Below, piece after piece: positions 52,315 through 60,375 of a stretch of DNA of 64,000 nucleotides; positions within the stretch are counted from its first letter, which is position 1, and every line of letters starts with the position of its first letter. Origin of the DNA: [Clostridium] citroniae WAL-17108. Lineage in GTDB: Bacteria; Bacillota; Clostridia; Lachnospirales; Lachnospiraceae. The position numbers were made by a program, and so were the translations under genes. The notes below the pieces were generated by a model. That model made no database searches. It saw only the letters and a list, made by a program, of their open reading frames with translations, and was not told the DNA's origin. Where the stretch lies: positions 395,196-459,195 of the forward strand of contig NZ_JH376421.1 of the NCBI RefSeq assembly GCF_000233455.1, read 5' to 3'.

Positions 52315-53232
52315 TCACTTCATCTCCTGGAACGTTTTCTCTAACTGCAGCCACTGCGTTCCATAGACATTAAATGCCTCTTTCTTTTCCTCTTCTGTAA
52401 GACCATCCATCTGATGACGGCCGGAAAAAATGCCGTTCTTATTCTGGAAATTATTCTTTCCATAAAGCACCATGCCCCACATTGCCCCTTTCTCCAGGCA
52501 GTGGATTGTCACAAAATTAAAACCAAGCTCCTTCACGTCCTCCATGGTAACCATCGGCACGCCATCAGGCATTACGTCAATATCCGGATACATCTTCCAG
52601 CCGGGAACAGCTGCGGCAACCTTTTTGCACTCTTCCATATCATTGACACGGTTGATCAGGGTCATTGGTGCTCCCAGCTCATGGGCGCGGGCCACACGTT
52701 CCATCGCATCATCAAATCCATTGACAGCTCTGCTTTCTGTCCGCGCAATTACAACGCAATCCGTTCCTTCCACCGCGGCCAGAGCCGCTTTTATCTTGGC
52801 AAGGTAAACATCCATCGGCATAACATCATAAGGTTTTTTCCCGGTTCCGCGGTAATAAGCCAGACGTTCATATCCCCTGACGCCCTGCCCGTCATCAAGA
52901 GTAAAACCCTGGGCTCCGGCCCGGACCAGTCTCTTAATATTCCGGTATACGTTCAGCGGGCTGTCACCGTACCCCTCATCAAAATCCACGATCAATGGCA
53001 AGGGTGAAAAATCAGTAATCCGTTCCGTCACATAAATCAGCTCATCCGCCGTCATCAATCCCAGATCCGGCATACCGATCAGCCCCTTTGACACAGCCGC
53101 GCCGCTGAGCAGCATCGCCCTGTATCCGCAAAGCTCCGCAGCTTTTGCAGAAAAGCAATCCCATACGCTTGGAGCAAACACCTGCTCTCCATCTTTCAAC
53201 ATTTTCATAAATGAACCTTTTTCTTTAAACAC
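52315..53232 (-). CDS. Isocitrate lyase/PEP mutase superfamily enzyme
   Basis: A 305-residue (beta/alpha)8 enzyme of the ICL/PEPM superfamily. The metal region reads VDFDEGYGD instead of the common VDADTGYG, and the second acidic motif LDDGQ replaces IEDQ. No K-K-C-G-H loop of (methyl)isocitrate lyases is visible; the region after LDDGQG is VRGYERLAYYRGTGKK. It may therefore be a lyase of a different acid, an oxaloacetate-type decarboxylase, or a C-P bond enzyme. It starts with GTG behind AGGAGG, between oppA and the antiporter gene. Confidence 0.85.
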   Translation of the reverse strand: MFKEKGSFMKMLKDGEQVFAPSVWDCFSAKAAELCGYRAMLLSGAAVSKGLIGMPDLGLMTADELIYVTERITDFSPLPLIVDFDEGYGDSPLNVYRNIKRLVRAGAQGFTLDDGQGVRGYERLAYYRGTGKKPYDVMPMDVYLAKIKAALAAVEGTDCVVIARTESRAVNGFDDAMERVARAHELGAPMTLINRVNDMEECKKVAAAVPGWKMYPDIDVMPDGVPMVTMEDVKELGFNFVTIHCLEKGAMWGMVLYGKNNFQNKNGIFSGRHQMDGLTEEEKKEAFNVYGTQWLQLEKTFQEMK

Positions 53233-53270
53233 AGCAAATTCCTCCTAATACTATTACATGAGACAGATGC

Positions 53271-53310
53271 GGCTGTGATAAATGCAGATTCAAACCACAT
53301 TTTCACAGCC
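53271..53310 (-). other. Intercistronic hairpin after oppA
   Basis: GGCTGTGA plus AAATG (53271-53284) and CATTT plus TCACAGCC (53298-53310) form a 13-base-pair stem with one bulge and a 13-base loop. No T-run on the minus strand; probably an mRNA-protecting or partly attenuating structure. Confidence 0.65.
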
Positions 53311-53341
53311 TCATCAATATCATCCGGCGATTTCAGATCGC

Positions 53342-55045
53342 TCAGTCATCCATTGTAACAAAACGGTAGTTCCATGTCAGGCTGGTATTACGTACCTCTA
53401 ACCCATGTACTTTTGGATTGATCAGCATAGCCAGACCATTCTGTACAGTCGGGAATACGGCCACATCCTCATCCAGCAGAATCTTTTCCGCCTCTGCCAG
53501 GCTGTCCCATCTTGCCTGCGGATTTTTCAACATCTCTGCTGTAGAAGCTGCATCAATAATATCATTAAATTCTTTTCCGTCATAACGTCCGTAATTATGC
53601 TCATTCTTTCTTCCCAACAGTTCAAGGAATGCCATCGGGTCCTTATAGTCCGGGCCCCAACGGAACAGGAACAGATCAAAGTCTCCACTCTGTGCATAGG
53701 TAAGAGCTGAGCTGGACGGATAGCTGTACAGCTCAATTTTAAGCCCCGGCAAAGTCTGCTGCCACTGTGAAGCAATATATTCAGCCTGGGCGATGGATGC
53801 GTCATTATTGTTATAGTACATCAGGCGCAGCGTTACACTGTCCTTCCCCAGTTCCTCAAGTCCCTTTTGCCAGGACTGCTTTGCCGCTTCCATGTCGTAT
53901 GCCAGGAAATGATCACCGTTGGTATCACGCATCTGGGTCTTTTCATCAGGAGCAAAGCACAGATTATACCCGACTAAGTAATTGGCTGCCTGAGAACCAT
54001 TGTTCAGTACTGTCTTTGCAATTGCATCTTTGTTGATGGAAGTTGCCAGCGCTCTCCGGATATTAACATTGGCCAGTACTTCATTTTCAAAATTAGGGTA
54101 TATATACCACATATGTACTTCCAGCGCCTTTGTAAATGCCGGACTGCCGGCGTAATTATTAATCAAAGCTCCGCTGATTTCTACAAAGTCCAGCTCTCCG
54201 TTTTCAAACATCAAAGCGCCGGTCTGGGAATCAGTCACAATCTGCCAGTTCAGCTGATTAATATCGATATTGTCCGCATTCCAGTAATCAGGGTTTTTAG
54301 TCGCCCTGATATTGGTGGCGTAATCCCAGTAAGTCCAGGTATACGGGCCGTTATAGATGGTTGCCTCTGGTTTCATGCCATAATCTTCACCGGCTGACTC
54401 AAAATATGCCTGGTTGATGGGAAGGAACGCAGGACGTACCAGGGTTTTCAGAAAATAAGGTACGATTGCTTCCAGCTCGACCTGCAGTGTCTTATCATCA
54501 ATTACAGTAACCCCCAGCTGTTCCGGGTCCATCTCTCCGTCTACAATCGCTTTTGCATTTTTAATGCCTACTGCAACTGCTTCGTTGCTGTTCTTTGCCG
54601 CGGTAGCCGGATCCACCAGACGTTTCCAGGAAAATGCGAAATCGTTAGCAGTAACCGGTTCTCCGTTGCTCCAGTAAGCCTCTCTAAGATGGAAGGTATA
54701 GGTCAGGCCATCCTCTGATATCTCATAGCTTTCTGCCATCAGCGGGTCTAAGGCGCCGTTTTCATCCAGAGTATACAAACCGTCAAACACCGCTGTCAAA
54801 AGCTCATTGGACATGGGGTCATTTACCTTGTGGGGATCACATGCCTGTAATGCTGCAAGTTTTGCAATATTCAGCACATGCCCTCCTTCTGCCGCTTCTG
54901 CCGTTTCCGTACCAGCCGCGGATGATCCGTTAACAGATGCAGATGATCCCGTATCCGCAGCCGCCCCTGATCCGCAGCCTGCCAATGCTCCGGCAGTAAT
55001 CGCCGCCATTGCAAGCAACGCCAATACCTTTCTACCTTTTCTCAT
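53342..55045 (-). CDS. Peptide/nickel-type substrate-binding lipoprotein (OppA-like)
   Basis: A 567-residue family 5 binding lipoprotein, with lipobox A-L-A-G-C and a Ser/Ala-rich linker. Typical segments are LDPLMAESYEISEDGLTYTF, SNGEPVTANDFAFSWKRLVD and RRALATSINKDAIAK. It delivers oligopeptides or other ligands to the OppBC channel. The start overlaps the oppF stop by four bases (ATGA), so it is last of the five transporter genes. Confidence 0.93.
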   Translation of the reverse strand: MRKGRKVLALLAMAAITAGALAGCGSGAAADTGSSASVNGSSAAGTETAEAAEGGHVLNIAKLAALQACDPHKVNDPMSNELLTAVFDGLYTLDENGALDPLMAESYEISEDGLTYTFHLREAYWSNGEPVTANDFAFSWKRLVDPATAAKNSNEAVAVGIKNAKAIVDGEMDPEQLGVTVIDDKTLQVELEAIVPYFLKTLVRPAFLPINQAYFESAGEDYGMKPEATIYNGPYTWTYWDYATNIRATKNPDYWNADNIDINQLNWQIVTDSQTGALMFENGELDFVEISGALINNYAGSPAFTKALEVHMWYIYPNFENEVLANVNIRRALATSINKDAIAKTVLNNGSQAANYLVGYNLCFAPDEKTQMRDTNGDHFLAYDMEAAKQSWQKGLEELGKDSVTLRLMYYNNNDASIAQAEYIASQWQQTLPGLKIELYSYPSSSALTYAQSGDFDLFLFRWGPDYKDPMAFLELLGRKNEHNYGRYDGKEFNDIIDAASTAEMLKNPQARWDSLAEAEKILLDEDVAVFPTVQNGLAMLINPKVHGLEVRNTSLTWNYRFVTMDD

Positions 55046-55992
55046 AATGATCCTCCTTTATTTAAATTATTTATCCACTTTGTAAATTCTTCCTCCGCAG
55101 CAAGTACCTGATGTGTCTCGCTTAATGCATGAACCGTACCTTTTGTATAATCGATTCCCAACTCCCCTGGGTCATAAAATACGGGAACCTTAGCCGCCGC
55201 CACCCTGGGATTCGGCTCCAGAATAGCGGAAAGCAGCGACCTGGTATAGGGGTGTACCGGATCGGCAAAAATCTCATCCGTTGTCCCGGTCTCCACAATA
55301 TGGCCCAGATGCATGATTCCAAGACGGTCACTGATATATTTCACCATGGAAAGATCATGGGCAATGAATAAATAGGTGATCCCCAATTCATCCTGAAGGT
55401 CCCGCATCAGATTCACCACCTGCGCCTGGATCGAAACATCCAGTGCGCTGATACACTCATCTGCAATCACCAGCTGGGGAAGCATGACCAGCGCTCTGGC
55501 AATGCCGATTCTCTGCCTTTGCCCGCCTGAAAACTGATGTGGAAATCTGGTGGCATGCTCCCTGTCAAGCCCCACCTTTTCCAGTATCGCATAGATCTTT
55601 TCTTCCCGTTCTTCTCTGCTCTTATAGCTGTGATGGGCGTCCAGCCCTTCCCCTATAATGTCGATCACCTTTTTTCGCGGGTTCAGGCATGACATCGGAT
55701 TCTGGAAAATCATCTGCATATTGGTGCGAAGATAATCCCTTGTGGCTTTGTCAATGGGACCGCTGATCTTTTTACCATTAAAAATAACTTCTCCGTCTGT
55801 GGCATCATACAACCGTATGATCGAACGTCCCGTTGTAGTTTTACCGCTTCCGCTCTCGCCTACCAGGCCATACGTCTCTCCACGGTAAATCTTAAAGGAA
55901 ATATCATCCACACCTTTTACGGTAAACTTATGGTTGATTTTAAAATATTGTTTTAAATGCTTTACTTCTAAAATCACATCCCTCTCTTCCAT
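55042..55992 (-). CDS. oppF: Oligopeptide ABC transporter ATPase (OppF-like)
   Basis: A 316-residue ATPase with Walker [14 protein letters not shown], signature [15 protein letters not shown], Walker [15 protein letters not shown] (Cys in place of the usual Pro) and the oligopeptide-type C-terminal extension. It pairs with OppD. Confidence 0.94.
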   Translation of the reverse strand: MEERDVILEVKHLKQYFKINHKFTVKGVDDISFKIYRGETYGLVGESGSGKTTTGRSIIRLYDATDGEVIFNGKKISGPIDKATRDYLRTNMQMIFQNPMSCLNPRKKVIDIIGEGLDAHHSYKSREEREEKIYAILEKVGLDREHATRFPHQFSGGQRQRIGIARALVMLPQLVIADECISALDVSIQAQVVNLMRDLQDELGITYLFIAHDLSMVKYISDRLGIMHLGHIVETGTTDEIFADPVHPYTRSLLSAILEPNPRVAAAKVPVFYDPGELGIDYTKGTVHALSETHQVLAAEEEFTKWINNLNKGGSL

Positions 55993-55993
55993 A

Positions 55994-57064
55994 TCAGCTC
56001 ACCCCCTTCAGCATCCGGTCAATTTTGGTACGCAGGGATTCCGGCATCCGGACCTTTTCCGCGTTGGGATGGCACAGCCATGAGGCAACCCTGTGCTTTC
56101 CGCCCACATTAAACATCGGAGGCGCCTGCTCAAAATCAATTTTAAGCGCATACGGATTGCGGGGCGCAAAGGCATCTCCTTTGATTTCGCGCAGAAGGTT
56201 GACCGGCTCCCCCGGAATAGCAAACAGACGCGGCGAGTCTGTGGTAAGATCCGGCATAGAGGAAAGCAGGCCCCATGTGTAGGGATGCCTTGGATCATAG
56301 AATATTTCCTCTGCACTTCCCTTTTCGATCATTCTGCCGGCGTACATCACGCACACATAATCCGCCACCTTGGCTACAACACCAAGATCATGCGTAATGT
56401 AGACAACCGATATCTGCTTCTCCTTCTGGATCTTCTTAATCAGATTCAGTATCTTCAGCTGAATCGTAACATCCAGTGCCGTTGTAGGCTCATCACAGAT
56501 CAGGATGTCCGGATCGCAGGCCAGCGCGATTGCGATGCCGACCCTCTGGCACATTCCTCCGGAAAGCTGATGAGGATATTGTTTAAACCTCTTTTCCGGG
56601 TTTTTAATTCCAACCTCTTCCAGAAGCTTGATTGCCCGTGCTTTTGCTTCTTCCCGGCTCAGCTTATAGTGTTCCAGCATTCCTTCCATGATCTGGTTTC
56701 CAATGGTCACGGTGGGATTAAGGGATGTCATGGAATCCTGAAATACCATGGAAATATGGCGTCCGCATATTTTGCTGCGTACATCCCGTTCCGACATCTT
56801 CGCAATATCTACGGTCTGCTTCTGTCCGTTCTCATCCCACCAGCTGTAGTTGATGGAGCCATGGTCAATATGCTGATTATTACTGATAATACCCATAACG
56901 GCTTTCATGGTAACAGACTTCCCACTGCCGCTTTCCCCCACAATTGCCACTGTTTCCCCTCTGTACAGATCAAACCGCATTCCCCGGATAGCCGTTGCCT
57001 TCCCATGCACCGTATCAAAGGAAATTTCCAGATCTCTAATTGATAAAACTCGTTCTCGTTCCAT
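55994..57064 (-). CDS. oppD: Oligopeptide ABC transporter ATPase (OppD-like)
   Basis: A 356-residue ATPase with Walker A GESGSGKSVTMKA, signature LSGGMCQRVGIA, Walker B LICDEPTTALDV and a C-terminal oligopeptide/dipeptide region (GEPVNLL, then RNPYALKIDFEQAPP and Cys331). The C-terminal cysteines of this region hold an Fe-S cluster in some relatives; only one clear Cys is seen here. Confidence 0.94.
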   Translation of the reverse strand: MERERVLSIRDLEISFDTVHGKATAIRGMRFDLYRGETVAIVGESGSGKSVTMKAVMGIISNNQHIDHGSINYSWWDENGQKQTVDIAKMSERDVRSKICGRHISMVFQDSMTSLNPTVTIGNQIMEGMLEHYKLSREEAKARAIKLLEEVGIKNPEKRFKQYPHQLSGGMCQRVGIAIALACDPDILICDEPTTALDVTIQLKILNLIKKIQKEKQISVVYITHDLGVVAKVADYVCVMYAGRMIEKGSAEEIFYDPRHPYTWGLLSSMPDLTTDSPRLFAIPGEPVNLLREIKGDAFAPRNPYALKIDFEQAPPMFNVGGKHRVASWLCHPNAEKVRMPESLRTKIDRMLKGVS

Positions 57065-57078
57065 CTTTTCATTTCCTC

Positions 57079-58110
57079 CTACATATCCTTCATGGTCGGA
57101 TCAACCGCATCCCGCAGCCCGTCCGCAAACAGATTGAAGCTGATCATCAATATGGCCAGAACCGTAACCGGCGCAATTACCAGATACGGATATGACAGGA
57201 ATGAACCGTACCCGTCACTGACCAGGGACCCCAGGGATGCCATGGGAGCTCTTACTCCAAGACCAATATAGGAAAGATAAGACTCCGTAAAGATGGCACT
57301 GGGGATGGAGAACATACTCATGGTAACTACCTGACCGAGAACATTCGGAACAATTTCTCCAAAAATTGTTTTGCGGTTATTGGTTCCCAGGGTGTGGGAA
57401 GCCAGTACATATTCCTGGCTTTTCTGCTTCAGCATCTGCGCCCTTGCAACCCGGCTCATGGGAATCCAGCCGCTTACAAGAAGCGCCAGGATAATCGATG
57501 CAATTCCAGGTTCCAATACAAGCGCAAACAGCGTGACCAGAACCACCTGCGGAATCCCGTTCAATATTTCAACAAAACGCTGCATCAGAAAATCCACCTT
57601 TTTTCCAAAATACCCGGAAATTAACCCGTAGCTCATTCCTATGGCCAGATCAATCACAACCGCAATCACCGCAATCAAAAGGGAGAGGCGGGTTCCGCTC
57701 CAGAGTCTTGTCCACAAATCCCTTCCCAGGGAATCTGTACCAAAATAATAATAAACATCATCCGGTATTCCCCGCTGTGCGTAAACATCAACCCCGTCCT
57801 TTACACCATTGAAAATACCAAAATTCTCAAGTACCGGTATTCTGGGCGAGAGAGAATTATGTTCCAATATTACCTGATCATATGCCCTGGCAGATACGAC
57901 CGGTGCAAACATTGCAAACAAAATAATTACCACAATCATGGCAAGTCCCACCATGGCACCTCTGTTATGAAGCATTTTTAAAGCCACATCTTTTCCATAT
58001 GAGGTATTCTCATATACTTCAGAAACCTCATGAAAATCAGAAGGATCTTTATGTACCAGTTTCAGTTTCTCCGCTGGAATATCCGGTATATTCATATTGA
58101 TTTCCTGCAT
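57079..58110 (-). CDS. oppC: Oligopeptide ABC transporter permease (OppC-like)
   Basis: A 343-residue permease with an extended soluble N-terminus, six helices and the EAA-type loop KSQEYVLASHTLGTNNRKTI. It pairs with OppB. The start overlaps the oppB stop by one base. Confidence 0.94.
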   Translation of the reverse strand: MQEINMNIPDIPAEKLKLVHKDPSDFHEVSEVYENTSYGKDVALKMLHNRGAMVGLAMIVVIILFAMFAPVVSARAYDQVILEHNSLSPRIPVLENFGIFNGVKDGVDVYAQRGIPDDVYYYFGTDSLGRDLWTRLWSGTRLSLLIAVIAVVIDLAIGMSYGLISGYFGKKVDFLMQRFVEILNGIPQVVLVTLFALVLEPGIASIILALLVSGWIPMSRVARAQMLKQKSQEYVLASHTLGTNNRKTIFGEIVPNVLGQVVTMSMFSIPSAIFTESYLSYIGLGVRAPMASLGSLVSDGYGSFLSYPYLVIAPVTVLAILMISFNLFADGLRDAVDPTMKDM

Positions 58111-59057
58111 TATGCTTTACCTCCAGACACGCGAATCCTCGGATCTATAAATCCGTATAATACATCAACCACCAGCATGATTACAATATACAAAAAGCTG
58201 TAAACAAGTGCCACCGCCATGATCACATTGTAATCATTATTTTGTACACCGGAAAGCAGCATCTGTCCAAGTCCGGGAACTCCAAAAATCTGTTCTACAA
58301 CAACACTTCCAGTAATCAGCCCAATCATCAGAGGAGATAATACAGTAATAATAGGAACCAGGGTATTTCGTAACGCATGCCGTACAATCACTTTACGTTC
58401 ATTAATTCCCTTGGCTTTTGCAAGAATAATGTAATCACTGCTCAGACATTCAATCATCTCCGACCTTGCATACCGTGCCATGGTTGCTATGATATAAGCA
58501 GATAACGATAAGGTTGGAAGGATACTGGAAAAGACCGGCTGATCGATCGCGAACCGAATGGGAAACCACCCCATTTTAAATGCAGCAAAAAATACCAGAA
58601 ATAGTGCGAACACATAAGCAGGTACGCTGAATCCAATCACAGAACATACGGTTGCGACCGTATCGATCCAGGTATTTTTCTTCAGTGCTGCAATAATTCC
58701 TAGAACCAGTCCGATGACAACACCGATCAGCATGGCCTGAACACCCATACGTATTGTGATCGGTAATCGTGTGGCCATCATATTTGATACCGGCTGGTCA
58801 ACGGCAATCACATAAGATATTCCAAAATCCCCGTGGAACAGATTCTTCAAATAAATCCAATACCGGACAAAAAATGGTTTGTCCAGACCATATTTATGTT
58901 CCAGAAGCGCCTTCTGCGCTTCATTCAGCTTTTCATTATTAAATGGCGATCCCGGCAACAGATCCATTAATAAGAAAAGCAAAAAAGTGATCGCCAGGAG
59001 CGTTACTGCTGCGATCAGTACACGCTTGACAATATATCTCCCCATATCTTTGCCCAT
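58110..59057 (-). CDS. oppB: Oligopeptide ABC transporter permease (OppB-like)
   Basis: A 315-residue permease (GRYIVKRVLIAAVTLLAITF at the start, EKLNEAQKALLEHKYGLDKP in the first loop, and SSDYIILAKAKGINERKVIV as coupling loop). It is first gene of the operon, behind AAGGAGG and a consensus promoter. Confidence 0.94.
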   Translation of the reverse strand: MGKDMGRYIVKRVLIAAVTLLAITFLLFLLMDLLPGSPFNNEKLNEAQKALLEHKYGLDKPFFVRYWIYLKNLFHGDFGISYVIAVDQPVSNMMATRLPITIRMGVQAMLIGVVIGLVLGIIAALKKNTWIDTVATVCSVIGFSVPAYVFALFLVFFAAFKMGWFPIRFAIDQPVFSSILPTLSLSAYIIATMARYARSEMIECLSSDYIILAKAKGINERKVIVRHALRNTLVPIITVLSPLMIGLITGSVVVEQIFGVPGLGQMLLSGVQNNDYNVIMAVALVYSFLYIVIMLVVDVLYGFIDPRIRVSGGKA

Positions 59058-59144
59058 ATTCAGCCTCCTTGCTCCATTTCATTTTGTTTGACGGTAAAAC
59101 ACATTTTTATGCAATAAATACATTTTCCGTTCTTTTCTTTTGTT

Positions 59145-59174
59145 ATTATATATCACTTTTTACAATATGTAAAA
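59145..59174 (-). promoter_or_regulatory. opp promoter with LysR-box palindrome
   Basis: Minus-strand TTTACA (59173-59168), 17 bases, TATAAT (59150-59145). The perfect interrupted palindrome TTTTACA-ATA-TGTAAAA (59158-59174), which contains a T-N11-A LysR core, covers the -35. The LysR gene's own TTGACA is at 59229-59234. Confidence 0.7.
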
Positions 59175-59299
59175 TTCATATATTTCTTATATTCCATTAA
59201 TTTTTTTCATGTAATTTAGGTTATTCTATTGACACTCAGCATAATCCATGAAAGAATAATAGAGACATCATTATCATATAAAAATAAGGAGAAGCTTCT

Positions 59300-60196
59300 A
59301 TGAATATCATTAAATACCGGTTACTGGTCAAAGCGATTGAATTAGGAAATCTGACAAAAGCAGCATCCGAGCTGGGATACACCCAATCCGGAGCCAGTCA
59401 CCAGATTAAGTCGGTGGAAGAAGAACTTGGGATTAAAATCTTACAGCGTGACCGTTCCGGTACCAAACTGACCACCGAAGGAAAATTGCTTCTGCCTTAT
59501 ATCCGCGAAGCTATTTCATGTGAAGATAAAATCCTGGCTACCGCCAACTCCATTATCGGAATGCAGATTGGTTCCCTTAAGGTCGGTGCTTTTACCAGCG
59601 TATCCCTTGTGCTTCTGCCTATTATCATAGGTCAGTTTCATCAGCTTTATCCCAATGTGCAGATTGAAATGCTGACCGGCGAGGGAAGCTATCCTGAAAT
59701 GGAACAGTTTCTTATAGATGGAATTGCTGACTGCAGCTTTGTCAGCGGCTCTAACGCTCAAGGGCTGAATCAAATCCATTTATTTGATGATTCCCTGTGC
59801 CTGGTACTTCCGCCTGACCATCCGCTGTCATCTTCTGATTCCCCCATAACGTTCCAACAGTTGAATGGGGTACCATTTTTAATGCCTACGGACGGAAGCA
59901 ATACAGATATCCTTTATCTGTGTCATAAACACAATTTCAATCCTTCTGTGGCCTTTACCATGCACGATGATCTTGCTTTGTTAGCCATGGTTGAAAACGG
60001 CCTTGGCTGTACCGTCCTTCCCAAACTGATTCTAAACAATTACTCTCGTAGAGCAGCAATCAAATATCTGGAGGGTTATCCTACCCGTTCCATCTCCATT
60101 GCAACCCGTACTGATGAAGTGCTTTCCCCCATTGTCTCTACTTTTTTGGAATTAACCCAGACCATTATTCGTCAAAGGCCTGATCTAACCAATTAA
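59300..60196 (+). CDS. LysR-family transcriptional regulator
   Basis: A 298-residue LysR protein with an N-terminal winged HTH (GNLTKAASELGYTQSGASHQ) and a periplasmic-binding-fold effector domain (about 90-290). It is divergent from the opp operon, whose promoter carries a LysR-type palindrome, and is its likely regulator. AAGGAG precedes the ATG. Confidence 0.93.
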   Translation: MNIIKYRLLVKAIELGNLTKAASELGYTQSGASHQIKSVEEELGIKILQRDRSGTKLTTEGKLLLPYIREAISCEDKILATANSIIGMQIGSLKVGAFTSVSLVLLPIIIGQFHQLYPNVQIEMLTGEGSYPEMEQFLIDGIADCSFVSGSNAQGLNQIHLFDDSLCLVLPPDHPLSSSDSPITFQQLNGVPFLMPTDGSNTDILYLCHKHNFNPSVAFTMHDDLALLAMVENGLGCTVLPKLILNNYSRRAAIKYLEGYPTRSISIATRTDEVLSPIVSTFLELTQTIIRQRPDLTN

Positions 60197-60231
60197 AAAA
60201 GGATACCGCCTCCGTTAAAAACGCGGTATCC
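60195..60231 (-). terminator. Terminator of the GH112 gene
   Basis: GGATACCGC (60201-60209) and GCGGTATCC (60223-60231) form a perfect stem; on the minus strand TTTTTT follows (60200-60195). It lies 144 bases past the GH112 stop and just after the LysR stop. Confidence 0.75.
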
Positions 60232-60375
60232 CTTGCATTGAGTTCCGGCAATCACAAGGTAGGGAACAGGCGCCGGGAAGGAAGTGCACACGGTTGCGTG
60301 ATCCACGGTCACACCCTTAAACTGGCTGCGTTAAGGGACGCCATCCTGCTGCCCAATCAAAAGAATACATCCATA

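Noticed and set aside
53233..53341. An out-of-frame stretch after oppA that reads like protein on the minus strand
   Set aside because: About 40 codons look plausible, but there is no start site and the segment is better explained by the intercistronic hairpin.
56093..57043. A 316-codon plus-strand frame inside oppD
   Set aside because: Antisense shadow of a conserved ATPase gene; composition is atypical.
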